This document shows positions 1 through 8,128 of a stretch of 64,000 bases of DNA, one piece after another; position 1 is the stretch's first letter; every line of letters begins with the position of its first letter. The notes beneath the pieces were generated by a model. It saw only the letters and a list, made by a program, of their open reading frames with translations. It made no database searches and was not told the origin of the DNA. Source of the DNA: Tautonia plasticadhaerens (GTDB lineage Bacteria; Planctomycetota; Planctomycetia; Isosphaerales; Isosphaeraceae). Position numbers and translations under genes: made by a program. The stretch is taken from contig NZ_CP036426.1 in NCBI RefSeq assembly GCF_007752535.1, forward strand, positions 7,626,001 to 7,690,000, in the 5' to 3' direction.

Positions 1-2
1 TC

Positions 3-1241
3 GGCCCCGACGCGCTGACGGGCTGGTGGCAGGACGTCGACGGGTGCGGCACGACGATCGACCAGTGGATGGCCGAGACCGTCGCCCCGCTGCTGCTGAC
101 CCTCGGCCAGCTCGACCTCTGCTTCGACCACCCCCCCGCCCCCCCCGGCGAGGAGGTCGAGACCAGGGCCGACCAGGCGAGGCTGGGCCTCGACTCCTGC
201 GTCGCCTCCTGCATCCTGCCGGAGAACATGCTCTGGTGGCGGCTCGACGAGTCCGGGCGGCGCTACGAAGAGTGCCTGGTCCTGGAGCGACACGACTCCG
301 GGGACGGGCCCCGGACCCGTTACCGGCACTGGACCGCCGAGGGCTCGACCCTGTACGACGAGGACGGGGAGGCCCTGGCGGTGACGCCCCACCCGTTCGG
401 CCGCGTGCCGATCGTCCGCGTCTTCGACCGCCGCAAGCCGCGCTGCCGGAACATCGGCCAGTCGCGATATGAAGGCATCGCCGAGCGCCAGCGCGAGTAC
501 TACAACCGGGACTCGGAGCTGATCCTCTCCGACACCACCCAGGCCCACCCGCTGTTGCAGGGGCCGGAGGACTACGTCCAGCCCGACGGCTCGGTGCCGA
601 TCGGGCCCGGCTGGCTGCTGCCCAAGAAGAAGAACTCGGGGGGCGGGGGCGCGACCTACGAGGGGTTCGACATCGTCGAATTCCCCAAGGACGGGGCCGA
701 GTCGATCCGCAAGAACAAGGCCGACATCCGGGACGACGTCGACCGGGACGCCTCGCTCGTCCGCACCCCGGCGCGGGAGGCGGTCGCCCAGTCGGGCCTG
801 GCGAAGATGCTCGACCAGGCCGACGGCAACAACCGCCTGGCCAAGATCGCCCGGGTGCTGGCCCAGGCGGAGCGGCTGGCCGCCGAGTTGGCGCTGACGG
901 TGCTCGGCGACGGCGAGGCCGGGCCGTCGACCCCGGGGGCGATCGAGGTCGTCTACCCGGCCGAGTTCGACCTCTACACCACCGAGGCCGTGGCCCGGGC
1001 CTCGGCCGACTTCCAGGCCATCGCCGCCCGGGCCGGGGCCCTGCCCCGGTGCGAGGCCCTGATGCTGGCCCGGCTGCTCCGGCTCTGCCTGCCGGGGCTC
1101 AGCGACCCGCATTACGCCGAGTGCGAGCGGGAGATCGATCGGTACCTGGAGGGGCGATCCGCGGGCGGCGACCCGCCCTCGGCGGTCCCCTATGACGAGA
1201 TCGCCCGGCGTGACGTCTTCCAGGACATCAACGTCATCTGA
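3..1241 (+). CDS. Phage portal-like protein, 5' end cut by window edge
   Basis: A portal protein forms the dodecameric ring through which DNA enters the phage head. The frame is open to the left edge of the window, and the residues before the first ATG (position 69), such as GPDALTGWWQDVDG, read as real protein, so the true start lies upstream. The visible 412 residues have portal-like character: a beta-rich N-terminal half, an RYEGIAERQREYYNRDSE helix, a glycine loop near residue 210 and a long C-terminal helix with the IARVLAQAERLAAELAL stretch. Portal identity is inferred from fold character and from position just before a small membrane protein, a scaffold-like protein and a major capsid gene. 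A minor head protein is the alternative. Terminase genes, if present, lie left of the window. Confidence 0.68.
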   Translation, partial: GPDALTGWWQDVDGCGTTIDQWMAETVAPLLLTLGQLDLCFDHPPAPPGEEVETRADQARLGLDSCVASCILPENMLWWRLDESGRRYEECLVLERHDSGDGPRTRYRHWTAEGSTLYDEDGEALAVTPHPFGRVPIVRVFDRRKPRCRNIGQSRYEGIAERQREYYNRDSELILSDTTQAHPLLQGPEDYVQPDGSVPIGPGWLLPKKKNSGGGGATYEGFDIVEFPKDGAESIRKNKADIRDDVDRDASLVRTPAREAVAQSGLAKMLDQADGNNRLAKIARVLAQAERLAAELALTVLGDGEAGPSTPGAIEVVYPAEFDLYTTEAVARASADFQAIAARAGALPRCEALMLARLLRLCLPGLSDPHYAECEREIDRYLEGRSAGGDPPSAVPYDEIARRDVFQDINVI

Positions 1242-1429
1242 CCGTCCTCGCGGGGGCGACGACGCCCCCGGAGGCCACCTGTATTTTCCACAAACACTCA
1301 CAATAGAACAACTTCAAACGTCTAGCGGGCCGATTATCCGAGCGGCCCGCGCAGAGAAGGGTGGCCGGGGCGGGCGAGCGTCGACGTGGACGCGAGGGCG
1401 AGCCGGCCACCCGGAGGCAAGTCACCGAG

Positions 1430-1549
1430 ATGAATCCCGATGTGGTTACCAAGATCGTCTCCGCCATCTCCGTCGGGCTGTTCTTCCTGACGGTGGTGGT
1501 GACCCTGATCCTCCCCATGGCATACGGCCTCATCGGCCGTCGCCCCTGA
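1430..1549 (+). CDS. 39-aa single-helix membrane protein in phage head module
   Basis: A 39-residue peptide with one obvious transmembrane helix (about residues 13-35, core GLFFLTVVVTLILPMA) and a short basic C-terminus (GRRP). The ATG at 1430 is preceded by GGAGG at 1413-1417, a good ribosome binding site; an upstream in-frame start at 1361 would add an arginine-rich stretch with no coding look. It sits between the portal-like and scaffold-like genes. Small membrane peptides in this place are sometimes holin-like or head-associated, but nothing in the sequence decides this. Confidence 0.6.
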   Translation: MNPDVVTKIVSAISVGLFFLTVVVTLILPMAYGLIGRRP

Positions 1550-1575
1550 CCGCAACCGAGCGCCGAGGACGGACC

Positions 1576-2205
1576 ATGACCCTGTACCGCATCCTGCTGA
1601 ACCCCGACCAAGGCGAGGGGGGCGAGCCGGCCGGAGACGAGATGGTCAGCATCTCCGCCTCGGAGCTGGAGGCCCTCCGGCTCGCCTCGGGCGGGGCGGC
1701 CCGGCCGTCCGACGCGGCGGCCGAGGCCGAGGATCGCCTCCGGGAGGCCGAACGCCGGCACGACGAGGAGCTGTCCCGGCTGGCGAAGAAGGCCGAGCGC
1801 TGGGAAGGCGCCTTCAAGGCGGCCCTCAAGGAGAAGGAGCTGGCGGCGGCCCTGGCCGGTCGGCCGCTGGTCCCGGGGGCGGCCGCCCAGTTGATCAAGC
1901 TCTGGCGCGAGGAGCTGAGCGTCGTGGACGAGGCCGACGGCCCACGGGTCGCCGCCCGGGACGGGCGGCCGGTGGCCGAGGCGGTGGCGTCGTGGCTCTC
2001 CGGCCCCGAGTACGCCCACTTCAGCCGGGCCGGCTCCCGGGGCGGGACCGCCCCGCCGGGAGACTCCCGGTCGTCCGCGACCGGCCCGCAGCCGTCCCCC
2101 CCGAGGACCCTGGGCGAGGCGGTGCTGGACCGATGGCGGGAGGCCGCCCAGGCCGCCCGACGCGACCCGGCCGCCCCCATCGGCCTGGGCCGGAGACGAC
2201 CCTGA
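1576..2205 (+). CDS. Phage scaffold-like coiled-coil protein
   Basis: A 209-aa acidic protein. Residues about 25-100 form a charged alpha-helical coiled coil (AEDRLREAERRHDEELSRL, then AERWEGAFKAALKEKELAAAL), followed by LVPGAAAQLIKLWREEL, the kind of helix seen in GP20-like capsid assembly scaffolds. The C-terminal 70 residues are Pro/Ser/Gly-rich with a final helix. The ATG at 1576 was chosen because the frame upstream of it is low-complexity and overlaps the portal gene. Position directly before the major capsid gene supports a scaffold role; no protease motif is visible, so processing is unknown. Confidence 0.6.
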   Translation: MTLYRILLNPDQGEGGEPAGDEMVSISASELEALRLASGGAARPSDAAAEAEDRLREAERRHDEELSRLAKKAERWEGAFKAALKEKELAAALAGRPLVPGAAAQLIKLWREELSVVDEADGPRVAARDGRPVAEAVASWLSGPEYAHFSRAGSRGGTAPPGDSRSSATGPQPSPPRTLGEAVLDRWREAAQAARRDPAAPIGLGRRRP

Positions 2206-2270
2206 GGACGAGCCGAAGCCCCGAACCGACTCGAATTGACCCTTCCAGACACCCGAAAACAAACACACCC

Positions 2271-3413
2271 ATGTCGATCAACTTCCTTCAGGGCATCCAG
2301 CGCGCCTCGGACCACCAGTCCCAGATCCGCAACGACGTCCACGTGGTCGCGACCAACTGGTTCGTCAACCGCTGCCCGCTCGCCACCCGGCTGCCCAGGC
2401 TCCCGGTCGGCTCGACCACCTTCACGCTGGTCAACCGCGCCTTCCGGCGGCGGACGACCGCGGTGGCCGCGGCCGTGGCCGCGGGAGACGCCCAGATCAC
2501 GCTGGAGAACGCCAGCTCCTTCATGGTCGGCGACGTGCTCGAGCTGCCCTCGGGCGAACGCGTCGAGGTCCTGGCCGACCCGAACGTGTCGACCCACGTC
2601 GTCCAGGTCCGCCGCGGGGCCGAGGGCACGACGGCGGCGGCCGCCGCCATCGGCGGCACCGTCCGGCTGATCGGCAACAGCCGCACCGGCGGCGAGGTCA
2701 ACCAGAGCGCCGTGGCCCTCCAGCCCACCGGCACCATCCAGTACTGCCAGACCTTCCAGCACCCGGTCCAGGTCGCCGGGTCGCTCCAGTCGAGCCTCGG
2801 CTACCAGACGTCGCCCGGCATCCAGACGCCGTTCGACCAGCACAAGATGGACGCGCTGCAGAACCTGCTGGACGACATGGAGGTTTCCGCCTACTACGGC
2901 CTCGGCGAGTCCCCGACCGTCGCCGGCCGGCCGAAGCAGCGGGGCCTGCGGTCCCTGCTGTCGAGCAACAAGGTCACGGCGCCGACCAATGCGGGCGCGT
3001 ACAAGCCCAGCGACCTGATCCGGGACACGCTGGAGCGCTGCCGGGCCAACGGCGGCTCGCCGGACGTCCTGCTCGTCTCGTCGAACTTCATGACCGGCCT
3101 GGCCGTCTGGGGCCACGCGGCCCAGCGGATCGACGCGGGCATGAACGTCTTCGGCGTGCCGATCGACGTCTTCGAGGCCCCCTTCCTGGGCGGGCTGTCG
3201 ATCATCGAGGCCCCGCTGCTCCGGCCCTTCACCGCGGTGGCCCTGACGAGCACCGAGGTCCGCCTGCGGATGAAGCGGAACGAGTACTGGAACCCCCGGG
3301 GCAGCCGGGGCGACGCCCTGGAGGGCGACTGGATCGCCGAGGGCGCCCTCGAGGTCGAGAACGAGTCGCACCACGCCTGGCTCGAGGGGATCACCGCGTT
3401 CTCGGCGACCTGA
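2271..3413 (+). CDS. Major capsid protein, DUF5309 / SU10-like
   Basis: A 380-aa HK97-fold-type major capsid protein of the DUF5309 (SU10-like) kind. The N-terminus MSINFLQGIQRASDHQSQIR is followed by a region about residues 55-130 resembling the inserted beta domain of this family (AGDAQITLENASSFMVGDVL, then VVQVRRGAEGT). The family-typical stretch about residues 140-200 (TGGEVNQ, CQTFQHPVQVAGS, DQHKMDAL) reads well, as does the central domain (DVLLVSSNFMTGL). Start is the ATG at 2271; upstream in-frame codons overlap the previous gene and are low complexity. It is the best conserved gene of the head module and is followed by a perfect 14-bp hairpin. Confidence 0.85.
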   Translation: MSINFLQGIQRASDHQSQIRNDVHVVATNWFVNRCPLATRLPRLPVGSTTFTLVNRAFRRRTTAVAAAVAAGDAQITLENASSFMVGDVLELPSGERVEVLADPNVSTHVVQVRRGAEGTTAAAAAIGGTVRLIGNSRTGGEVNQSAVALQPTGTIQYCQTFQHPVQVAGSLQSSLGYQTSPGIQTPFDQHKMDALQNLLDDMEVSAYYGLGESPTVAGRPKQRGLRSLLSSNKVTAPTNAGAYKPSDLIRDTLERCRANGGSPDVLLVSSNFMTGLAVWGHAAQRIDAGMNVFGVPIDVFEAPFLGGLSIIEAPLLRPFTAVALTSTEVRLRMKRNEYWNPRGSRGDALEGDWIAEGALEVENESHHAWLEGITAFSAT

Positions 3414-3446
3414 TCGCCCGGACGCCGATCGCTCCGGGATGACCGG

Positions 3447-3477
3447 CCGGGGGCCCTCCCCATGGGAGGGCCCCCGG
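3447..3477 (+). terminator. Strong hairpin after the major capsid gene
   Basis: A perfect 14-bp inverted repeat (3447-3460 and 3464-3477) with a 3-nt loop, 33 nt after the capsid stop codon. There is no T-tract, so it may attenuate transcription or protect the capsid mRNA 3' end, keeping capsid expression above the downstream head-tail genes. Confidence 0.65.
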
Positions 3478-3521
3478 TGTCGCATCATCCCCGCCGACCC
3501 CCTTCCCCGGAGGACGCGACC

Positions 3522-3872
3522 ATGAGCCCAGACAGATACCACTTCCGAGGCTTCCCCGAGTACGTCGACGCCGCGGCCGGGCGGGTCGGCCGCCCGGATC
3601 TCGCCGGCCCGGCCCGGCGGGTCGAGGCGCTGGCGGCCCTGTCCAACCTCTGCTCCCAGGCGATCGAAGCCGACCCCGAGCGGGTCGCCTCGATCCTCGA
3701 CCGCGCGGCCGAGATCCGGGACCACCTCCGCATCGCCTCCGAGGCGGCCGACGGCATGCTCTCGGACGTGTTCGGTGCCCGAGACGCCGGGCCGCCGGCC
3801 GGCCCACCGAAGCGGGCCCGCTCCGATCGCCGGTCGAAGGCCCAGGGCCCGGGACCCATCGAGGCACCATGA
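3522..3872 (+). CDS. Small head-module protein, function unknown
   Basis: A 116-aa protein, largely alpha-helical, with alternating charge (VEALAALSNLCSQAIEADPE, then VASILDRAAEIRDHLRIA) and a basic Gly/Pro/Arg-rich tail. The ATG at 3522 has a CCGGAGG ribosome binding site 8 nt upstream; an ATG at 3462 lies inside the hairpin loop and is rejected. Its stop overlaps the next start as ATGA at 3869-3872, so the two are translationally coupled. Position after the capsid gene suggests a head-tail connector or head completion role, but no family is recognised. Confidence 0.6.
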   Translation: MSPDRYHFRGFPEYVDAAAGRVGRPDLAGPARRVEALAALSNLCSQAIEADPERVASILDRAAEIRDHLRIASEAADGMLSDVFGARDAGPPAGPPKRARSDRRSKAQGPGPIEAP

Positions 3873-4516
3873 GCACCACGACCACCCACTGCTACGCGAC
3901 CGACGAGGACCTCGCCCTCATCGCCACGGGCGACGTCGGGGCGGTCTTCCCCGCCGACCAGGTGATCGCCTCCGGGGTCGACGGCTCCTTCGACCCCTCG
4001 GATCGCTGGACGCTCCGGTCCGAGTCCGTGAATTTCCCCGACGCCGGGCTGGCCCCCGGCCACGTCGTCCGGCTGGTCGGCCCCCCGGAGCGGTTCCGAC
4101 CCCCGGGGCTCCTGCTGGGCGTCTCGGCGGTCTCGTCGAACGTGGTGACGCTGCGGCGGATCGGCATGGGTCCGGGCTCGGGGACGCCGGCGTCCCCCGC
4201 CGAGGGGATCTCCGGCGTCGAGTTCGTCGCCACGACCCTGGGGCCGCAGCTGGCCGGGGCGAGCCGGGAGCTCGACCGCCTGCTCGGCCTCGACTCCATT
4301 CCCCTCGACCCGGCCGGTGCCCTGAGGGACGCGGTCGCCCGGCTGGTCCTCGCCCGCCGCTACGCGATGATCGCCGGGGGCGTCGACGACGCCTACCTCG
4401 GCCGCTCCGCCCTCCTCAGGGCGGAATTCGACGCGATGGCGAGGAGGCTTGCCCTGGGCGGCAATCCCCTCGGCCCGTCGCCGGCCCCCCGGCGCGGGAC
4501 GAGGCTCGTCCGCTGA
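3869..4516 (+). CDS. Putative head-tail connector / adaptor protein
   Basis: A 215-aa protein. The first 25 residues (YATDEDLALIATGDVGAVFP) resemble the starts of phage head-tail adaptors. The middle is beta-rich (WTLRSESVNFPDAGLAPGHV, then SSNVVTLRRIGMG) and the C-terminal half helical (ALRDAVARLVLARRYAMIAG, then ALLRAEFDAMARRLAL). It overlaps the upstream gene by ATGA. Connector assignment rests on gene order (capsid, small protein, this protein, tail-completion candidate) and on the overall helical C-terminus, not on a clear motif. Confidence 0.55.
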   Translation: MSTTTTHCYATDEDLALIATGDVGAVFPADQVIASGVDGSFDPSDRWTLRSESVNFPDAGLAPGHVVRLVGPPERFRPPGLLLGVSAVSSNVVTLRRIGMGPGSGTPASPAEGISGVEFVATTLGPQLAGASRELDRLLGLDSIPLDPAGALRDAVARLVLARRYAMIAGGVDDAYLGRSALLRAEFDAMARRLALGGNPLGPSPAPRRGTRLVR

Positions 4517-4628
4517 TCCGACCCCGCCCGCCCGATCGGCGTCCCCCTCCCACGCCGACGGGCGGCCCCCAAACCGATCGCGCCCGCCCGAAGCCGTGCG
4601 GACGCGTTGATCCTTTAGAGGGCAGCCC

Positions 4629-5381
4629 ATGTGCGTCTCCGATCGAGAAGTCTACGACACGATCGTCTCTGCCCTGGCGGCGACCCGGTCCTTCGGCGCC
4701 GTGCTGATCGACGAGCCGGGCCGGGGGCCGGGCGGCCCCTCCGCGTCTCCCCGGGCCGTCGTCTCCCCGGGCCCCTGGACCGACGACCTCACCGACGACC
4801 CGGAGATCGCGCTGCGTCGCGTCTCCTACCGCGTGACGATCTCGGTCCGGGGGGACGACCCTCGGGCGCGGTCCTGCCAGGCCGACCGGCTCTCCCGGGC
4901 GGTTTCCGCCCTCCTCGAGGGGGCCGACTTCGGCGGGGGATGCATCCCCGCCCTGTCCCGGATTTACCGGGGCGAGAGCCAGGCGTCGGCCGGGGGTGGG
5001 AAGGCGACCTGCGAGCTCGTCGGGTCATTCTCCTATTTCCTCCCGGAGTCGTCCGGCTTCGCCTCGGACCTGCCGGGCGTGCCGCCCATCGAGGAACCGG
5101 CCTTCGTCGATGAATCGAACGTCTCCAACCGTCGGCGGTCGATCCCGGCCGCGGGCGACGGCCCGGCCCCGGAGGTCCGAGGTGTGCCCGGCACGAGGGC
5201 CCGCCTGACCTCGAACCGGGGACCGGGCGGGTCGACCACGGTCGGGATCCTCGGCGGCGGGGCATTCCGCCCGCCGACGATCGCCGACCCGGCCGCGGCG
5301 GACGACTCGATCTACTTCAGCAGCACGTCGGGCAGGCTTGTCTACAAGGATGGCGCCGGCTCGGTCCATCCCCTGTACTGA
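4629..5381 (+). CDS. Putative tail-completion protein with display-like C-terminus
   Basis: A 250-aa protein with two parts. Residues 1-140 have the alternating strand/helix pattern of tail-terminator or tail-completion proteins: a helix (EVYDTIVSALAATRSF), a strand (RRVSYRVTISVRGDD), a helix (CQADRLSRAVSALLEG) and a closing strand (ATCELVGSFSYFLPE). The rest is flexible and Gly/Pro-rich and ends in DSIYFSSTSGRLVYKDGAGS, a motif resembling the tips of phage fibre or surface-exposed structural proteins. The start ATG is at 4629. Joining a tail-completion-like fold to a fibre-like tip in one chain would be unusual. Function is inferred from position. Confidence 0.5.
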   Translation: MCVSDREVYDTIVSALAATRSFGAVLIDEPGRGPGGPSASPRAVVSPGPWTDDLTDDPEIALRRVSYRVTISVRGDDPRARSCQADRLSRAVSALLEGADFGGGCIPALSRIYRGESQASAGGGKATCELVGSFSYFLPESSGFASDLPGVPPIEEPAFVDESNVSNRRRSIPAAGDGPAPEVRGVPGTRARLTSNRGPGGSTTVGILGGGAFRPPTIADPAAADDSIYFSSTSGRLVYKDGAGSVHPLY

Positions 5382-5442
5382 TCCGGGGGGATCGGCCGGT
5401 GCCATCGACGACGATCGCCCCCCGGATCCGGAGCGACATCCC

Positions 5443-5658
5443 ATGAACCTGGTACGGTTCGGCTCGATCTACGTGAATTTCGACCGCATCTCGACGATCC
5501 GAGACCTGACGCCCGACCCGGGCGACGGGCCCCGGCTGGTCCGGATCGAGTTCGGGCAAGGCCACTCGATCGACGTCACCGCCAACGCCCAGCGGTTGCT
5601 CGACTGGGCCGACTCCCGGGTGCTCGACGCGTCGAACCCGGCGACCCCCGCCCTCTAG
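5443..5658 (+). CDS. 71-aa hypothetical protein ending the phage module
   Basis: A compact, probably beta-rich 71-aa protein (MNLVRFGSIYVNFDRISTIR, then RLVRIEFGQGHSIDVTANAQ). The ATG at 5443 has a GGAG ribosome binding site 9 nt upstream; the frame extends upstream but overlaps the spacer after the preceding gene. It is the last gene of the head module; the next gene is on the other strand and looks chromosomal. Not recognised. Its look (a strand-turn-strand PH/SH3-like mini-domain followed by a short helix) would fit a small structural or regulatory protein. Confidence 0.55.
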   Translation: MNLVRFGSIYVNFDRISTIRDLTPDPGDGPRLVRIEFGQGHSIDVTANAQRLLDWADSRVLDASNPATPAL

Positions 5659-5688
5659 CGGGGACCGCGCCGGGGGGCGTCCCCCACC

Positions 5689-5913
5689 TCAGGACGCGTC
5701 GACCTTCGCGTCGCCCGCCCCGACGCATTCCAGGTCGGAGAGGGAGTGACAGCCCTCGGGCAGTTCGGCCTCCTCGACGAGCATGTTCGGAATGTCGTCC
5801 TGGATGGCGAACCGGAGCCCGCAACGGGTGCAGACGAGGCGATGCTCGTCGAGCCTCAGGGGCGCCTTGCCCATCGGGCAGACGAGTAGCGACAGGAGTT
5901 CCTCGCTGATCAT
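5689..5913 (-). CDS. Trm112 family protein
   Basis: A 74-aa zinc-ribbon-like protein of the Trm112/YcaR family, small partners that activate tRNA, rRNA and protein methyltransferases. The N-terminal signature EELLSLLVCPMGKAPL, the second knuckle LVCTRCGLRFAI and the closing DIPNMLVEEA are all present. Three of the usual four cysteines are visible: the first knuckle is CPM.K instead of CP.C, so metal binding may be reduced, as in many bacterial members. The start at 5913 has a GAGGAG ribosome binding site; a frame extension upstream is low complexity. It is divergent from the ketosynthase gene. Confidence 0.85.
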   Translation of the reverse strand: MISEELLSLLVCPMGKAPLRLDEHRLVCTRCGLRFAIQDDIPNMLVEEAELPEGCHSLSDLECVGAGDAKVDAS

Positions 5914-6097
5914 CGGCTCCTCGATCCTCCGTGCTCGGCGACCGCTCCCGGCGGTCGTGGGTTCCCGCGGGCGGCGTCCGGCCGTCATTATGGGAGACTC
6001 GGCCGGCCGGCGGAAGCCGAATCCGGCCGCCCGGGGATCCGGCCCTGCCCGATCCCCCATCCGGACACCGCCCAGGGCAGGGATCGAGCGAGGACCG

Positions 6098-7369
6098 ATG
6101 CGCTACGTGCCGATCCGGCGAGTGGTCGTGACCGGGATGGGGGCCCTGAGCCCCAACGGTCACGACCTCCCCTCCTACCGAGACGCCCTCCGGGAGGGCC
6201 GCAGCGGCGTGACCGCCGTCGAGGAGTTCGACGCCTCGGACCTCGGCAGCCGGATCGCCGGCGCCGTCCGGGGAGTCGACCTCCGCCGGGCGATGGAGCC
6301 GAAACAGCTCAAGGTCGTCCCCCGGACCGCCCCGCTGGCGATCCTCGCCGGCCGGGAGGCGATGGAGGACGCCGGGCTCCCCCCCGCCGACCTCGACCTG
6401 GAGACGAGGCGGCAGGTCGGCCTGACGCTCGGCACCGGGGGCGGCGGCATCGCCTTCGTCGAGGAGTTGTACGGGTACTACTACCGGGGCCAGCTCGAGA
6501 AGGCGACCGCCTTGGCCGTGCCGGCCGGGACGCCGGGGAACATCGCCTCGGAGCTGTCGATCCAGCTCGGGCTGAGGGGCCCTTCGCACGTCGTCTCGAC
6601 CGGCTGCACGTCGAGCACCGACGCCATCGGCCACGCCTTCCGGCGCATCCAGCACGGCGAGACCCCCCTGATGCTCGCCGGAGGGGCTGACGCGCCGATC
6701 GCCCCGGCGATCATGCTCGGCTTCGACGTGATGGGGATCATCTCCCGGAACTGGAACGACCAGCCCCGGCGGGCCTGCCGCCCCTTCAGCCGGGACCGAG
6801 ACGGCTTCGTCCTGGCCGAGGGGGCCTGGATGCTCGTCCTCGAAGAACGCGAACACGCCCTCGCGCGGGGGGCCCGCATTTACGGCGAGTTGCTCGGCTA
6901 CGCGAGCACCTGCGACGCCTGGCACCGCGTCTCCATGTCGAGCGACCTAGAGGAGCCGGTCCGGGCCGTCCGGCTCGCACTGGAGGATGCCGAGCTGACT
7001 CCGGAGGACGTGGAGTACGCCAACCTCCACGGCACCGGCACCCCGCTGAACGACCGGGTCGAGACGGCGGCCATCAAGCGGGCGCTCGGGCCGAGGGCGT
7101 CGAGCGTGCCGATGTCGAGCACCAAGAGCATGATCGGCCACCCCCAGGGTGCCTGCGGCGCCGCCGGGCTGGTCGCCACCCTGCTCGGGCTCGACGCCGG
7201 GTTCCTGCCCCCGACGATCAACTGCGACGAGCCCGACCCCGAGTGCGACCTCGACTACATCCCCCACCAGTCCCGCCCCGCCGACGGGGCCCGGATCGCC
7301 CTCTGCAACTGCATGGGATTCGGCTCGAAGAATTCGGCCCTGGTCGTCCGTCAGGGGGACGAGCCCTGA
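6098..7369 (+). CDS. Beta-ketoacyl-ACP synthase II family (FabF-like)
   Basis: A 423-aa thiolase-fold condensing enzyme that elongates acyl-ACP with malonyl-ACP. The catalytic triad is in place: Cys170 in VVSTGCTSSTDAIG, His311 in NLHGTGTPLND and His348 in STKSMIGHPQGACG. The N-terminus VVVTGMGALSPNG and the C-terminal GFGSKNSALVV loop are standard. No acyl carrier protein or reductase lies next to it, so it is not an obvious part of the primary fab operon. It may serve a specialised lipid or polyketide, together with the methyltransferase and FAD oxidoreductase found in the next 5 kb (inference). The ATG at 6098 fits the family's usual N-terminus. Confidence 0.88.
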   Translation: MRYVPIRRVVVTGMGALSPNGHDLPSYRDALREGRSGVTAVEEFDASDLGSRIAGAVRGVDLRRAMEPKQLKVVPRTAPLAILAGREAMEDAGLPPADLDLETRRQVGLTLGTGGGGIAFVEELYGYYYRGQLEKATALAVPAGTPGNIASELSIQLGLRGPSHVVSTGCTSSTDAIGHAFRRIQHGETPLMLAGGADAPIAPAIMLGFDVMGIISRNWNDQPRRACRPFSRDRDGFVLAEGAWMLVLEEREHALARGARIYGELLGYASTCDAWHRVSMSSDLEEPVRAVRLALEDAELTPEDVEYANLHGTGTPLNDRVETAAIKRALGPRASSVPMSSTKSMIGHPQGACGAAGLVATLLGLDAGFLPPTINCDEPDPECDLDYIPHQSRPADGARIALCNCMGFGSKNSALVVRQGDEP

Positions 7370-7480
7370 TCGGGGCCATCCCCCCTCTCTGGGGCTGATC
7401 TTCGGCATCCCTCGCCGCGAGAGACGACCCGATCCCAGCACTGCCGCCACCTGCGACGGTTCGAGGACGGCCGTCGGCAG

Positions 7481-7503
7481 GTCGGGCAGGCCTCCTGCCC
7501 GAC
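7481..7503 (+). terminator. Hairpin downstream of the ketosynthase gene
   Basis: A 10-bp perfect inverted repeat (GTCGGGCAGG / CCTGCCCGAC) with a 3-nt loop, 112 nt after the ketosynthase stop. No T-run follows, so termination is only possible. Confidence 0.4.
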
Positions 7504-7612
7504 GGCCGGGGCGGATCGGTCTCGGGAGACCGGGCACGGGGATGCCCTCGGGCGAGGTCGGCGCCTTCCACCTATGGGGGTTGTCGGCAACCCGCCGCGA
7601 TCGCCTCCCCGA

Positions 7613-7642
7613 CTGCACGGGGCCGGGGGATTCTGCTACAAT
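7613..7642 (+). promoter_or_regulatory. Sigma70-like promoter for the 7697-9089 operon
   Basis: CTGCAC at 7613-7618, 18-nt spacer, TACAAT at 7637-7642; the first ATG of the operon follows 55 nt downstream. It is one of the best -10 boxes in an otherwise very GC-rich window. Confidence 0.5.
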
Positions 7643-7696
7643 CGCCCGGGTCGTCGGGATGTCGCCGAGGCCCTTCTCCGTTGGGGGAAGCCGATC

Positions 7697-8128
7697 ATGA
7701 GCCTTCGAGAGGCGCTGGCCGCCGCGGTCACCCGCGACGCCCGCTACACGATCGAGGCCTACGAGTTCGTCTTCGCGTCGCTCGACCTCGCCAAGGTCCG
7801 CAAGCGCAAGGCCCGTCGGGCGAAGGGCCGGGCCCGGAAGGGCCGGGGTAAGGCCGCCGTCTCGAAGCACGTCTCCGGCCAGGAGCTCTCCGAGGCGGCC
7901 CGGGACCTGGCGCTCGACCTCTACGGCCTGATGGCCCTGCCGATCCTCCAGGCCTGGGGGATCCGGGCGACCTCCGACCTCGGCGAGATCGTCTACAACC
8001 TGATCGAATCCGGGGATTTGGAACGCTCCCCCGACGACAGCCGGGCCGACTTCGACGACGTCTTCGACTTCGAGGCCGCCCTGGGCACCGAGTACGTCAT
8101 CCCGATCGAGGACCCGGAGGAGCAATGA
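7697..8128 (+). CDS. Minf_1886 family protein
   Basis: A 143-aa protein of a family found mainly in Planctomycetes and Verrucomicrobia (Minf_1886 type); function unknown. Typical elements are the N-terminal REALAAAVTRDARYTIEAYE, then a region corresponding to FVFASLDLA, then VSGQELSEAARDLALDLYG, WGIRATSDLGEIVYNLIESG, and an acidic C-terminus. An unusual feature is a basic insertion of about 28 residues (RKRKARRAKGRARKGRGKAA) near residues 37-56, probably a flexible nucleic-acid-contacting loop. It is first in a tightly coupled three-gene unit: its stop overlaps the next start as ATGA at 8125-8128. Confidence 0.8.
   Translation: MSLREALAAAVTRDARYTIEAYEFVFASLDLAKVRKRKARRAKGRARKGRGKAAVSKHVSGQELSEAARDLALDLYGLMALPILQAWGIRATSDLGEIVYNLIESGDLERSPDDSRADFDDVFDFEAALGTEYVIPIEDPEEQ

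Larger units (their letters stand above)
7370..7696. other. Intergenic region with hairpin and promoter-like site
   Basis: This gap of 327 nt has no plausible gene. It holds a 10-bp perfect hairpin (7481-7503) and a sigma70-like promoter (7613-7642). Confidence 0.6.

Noticed and set aside
1242-1429. Attachment site or tRNA remnant next to the phage genes
   Set aside because: No tRNA-like fold or direct repeat was found; the AT-richer stretch at 1280-1320 is more likely a promoter or spacer.
3462-3521. Earlier ATG start for the gene at 3522
   Set aside because: It lies in the loop of the 14-bp hairpin and lacks a ribosome binding site.
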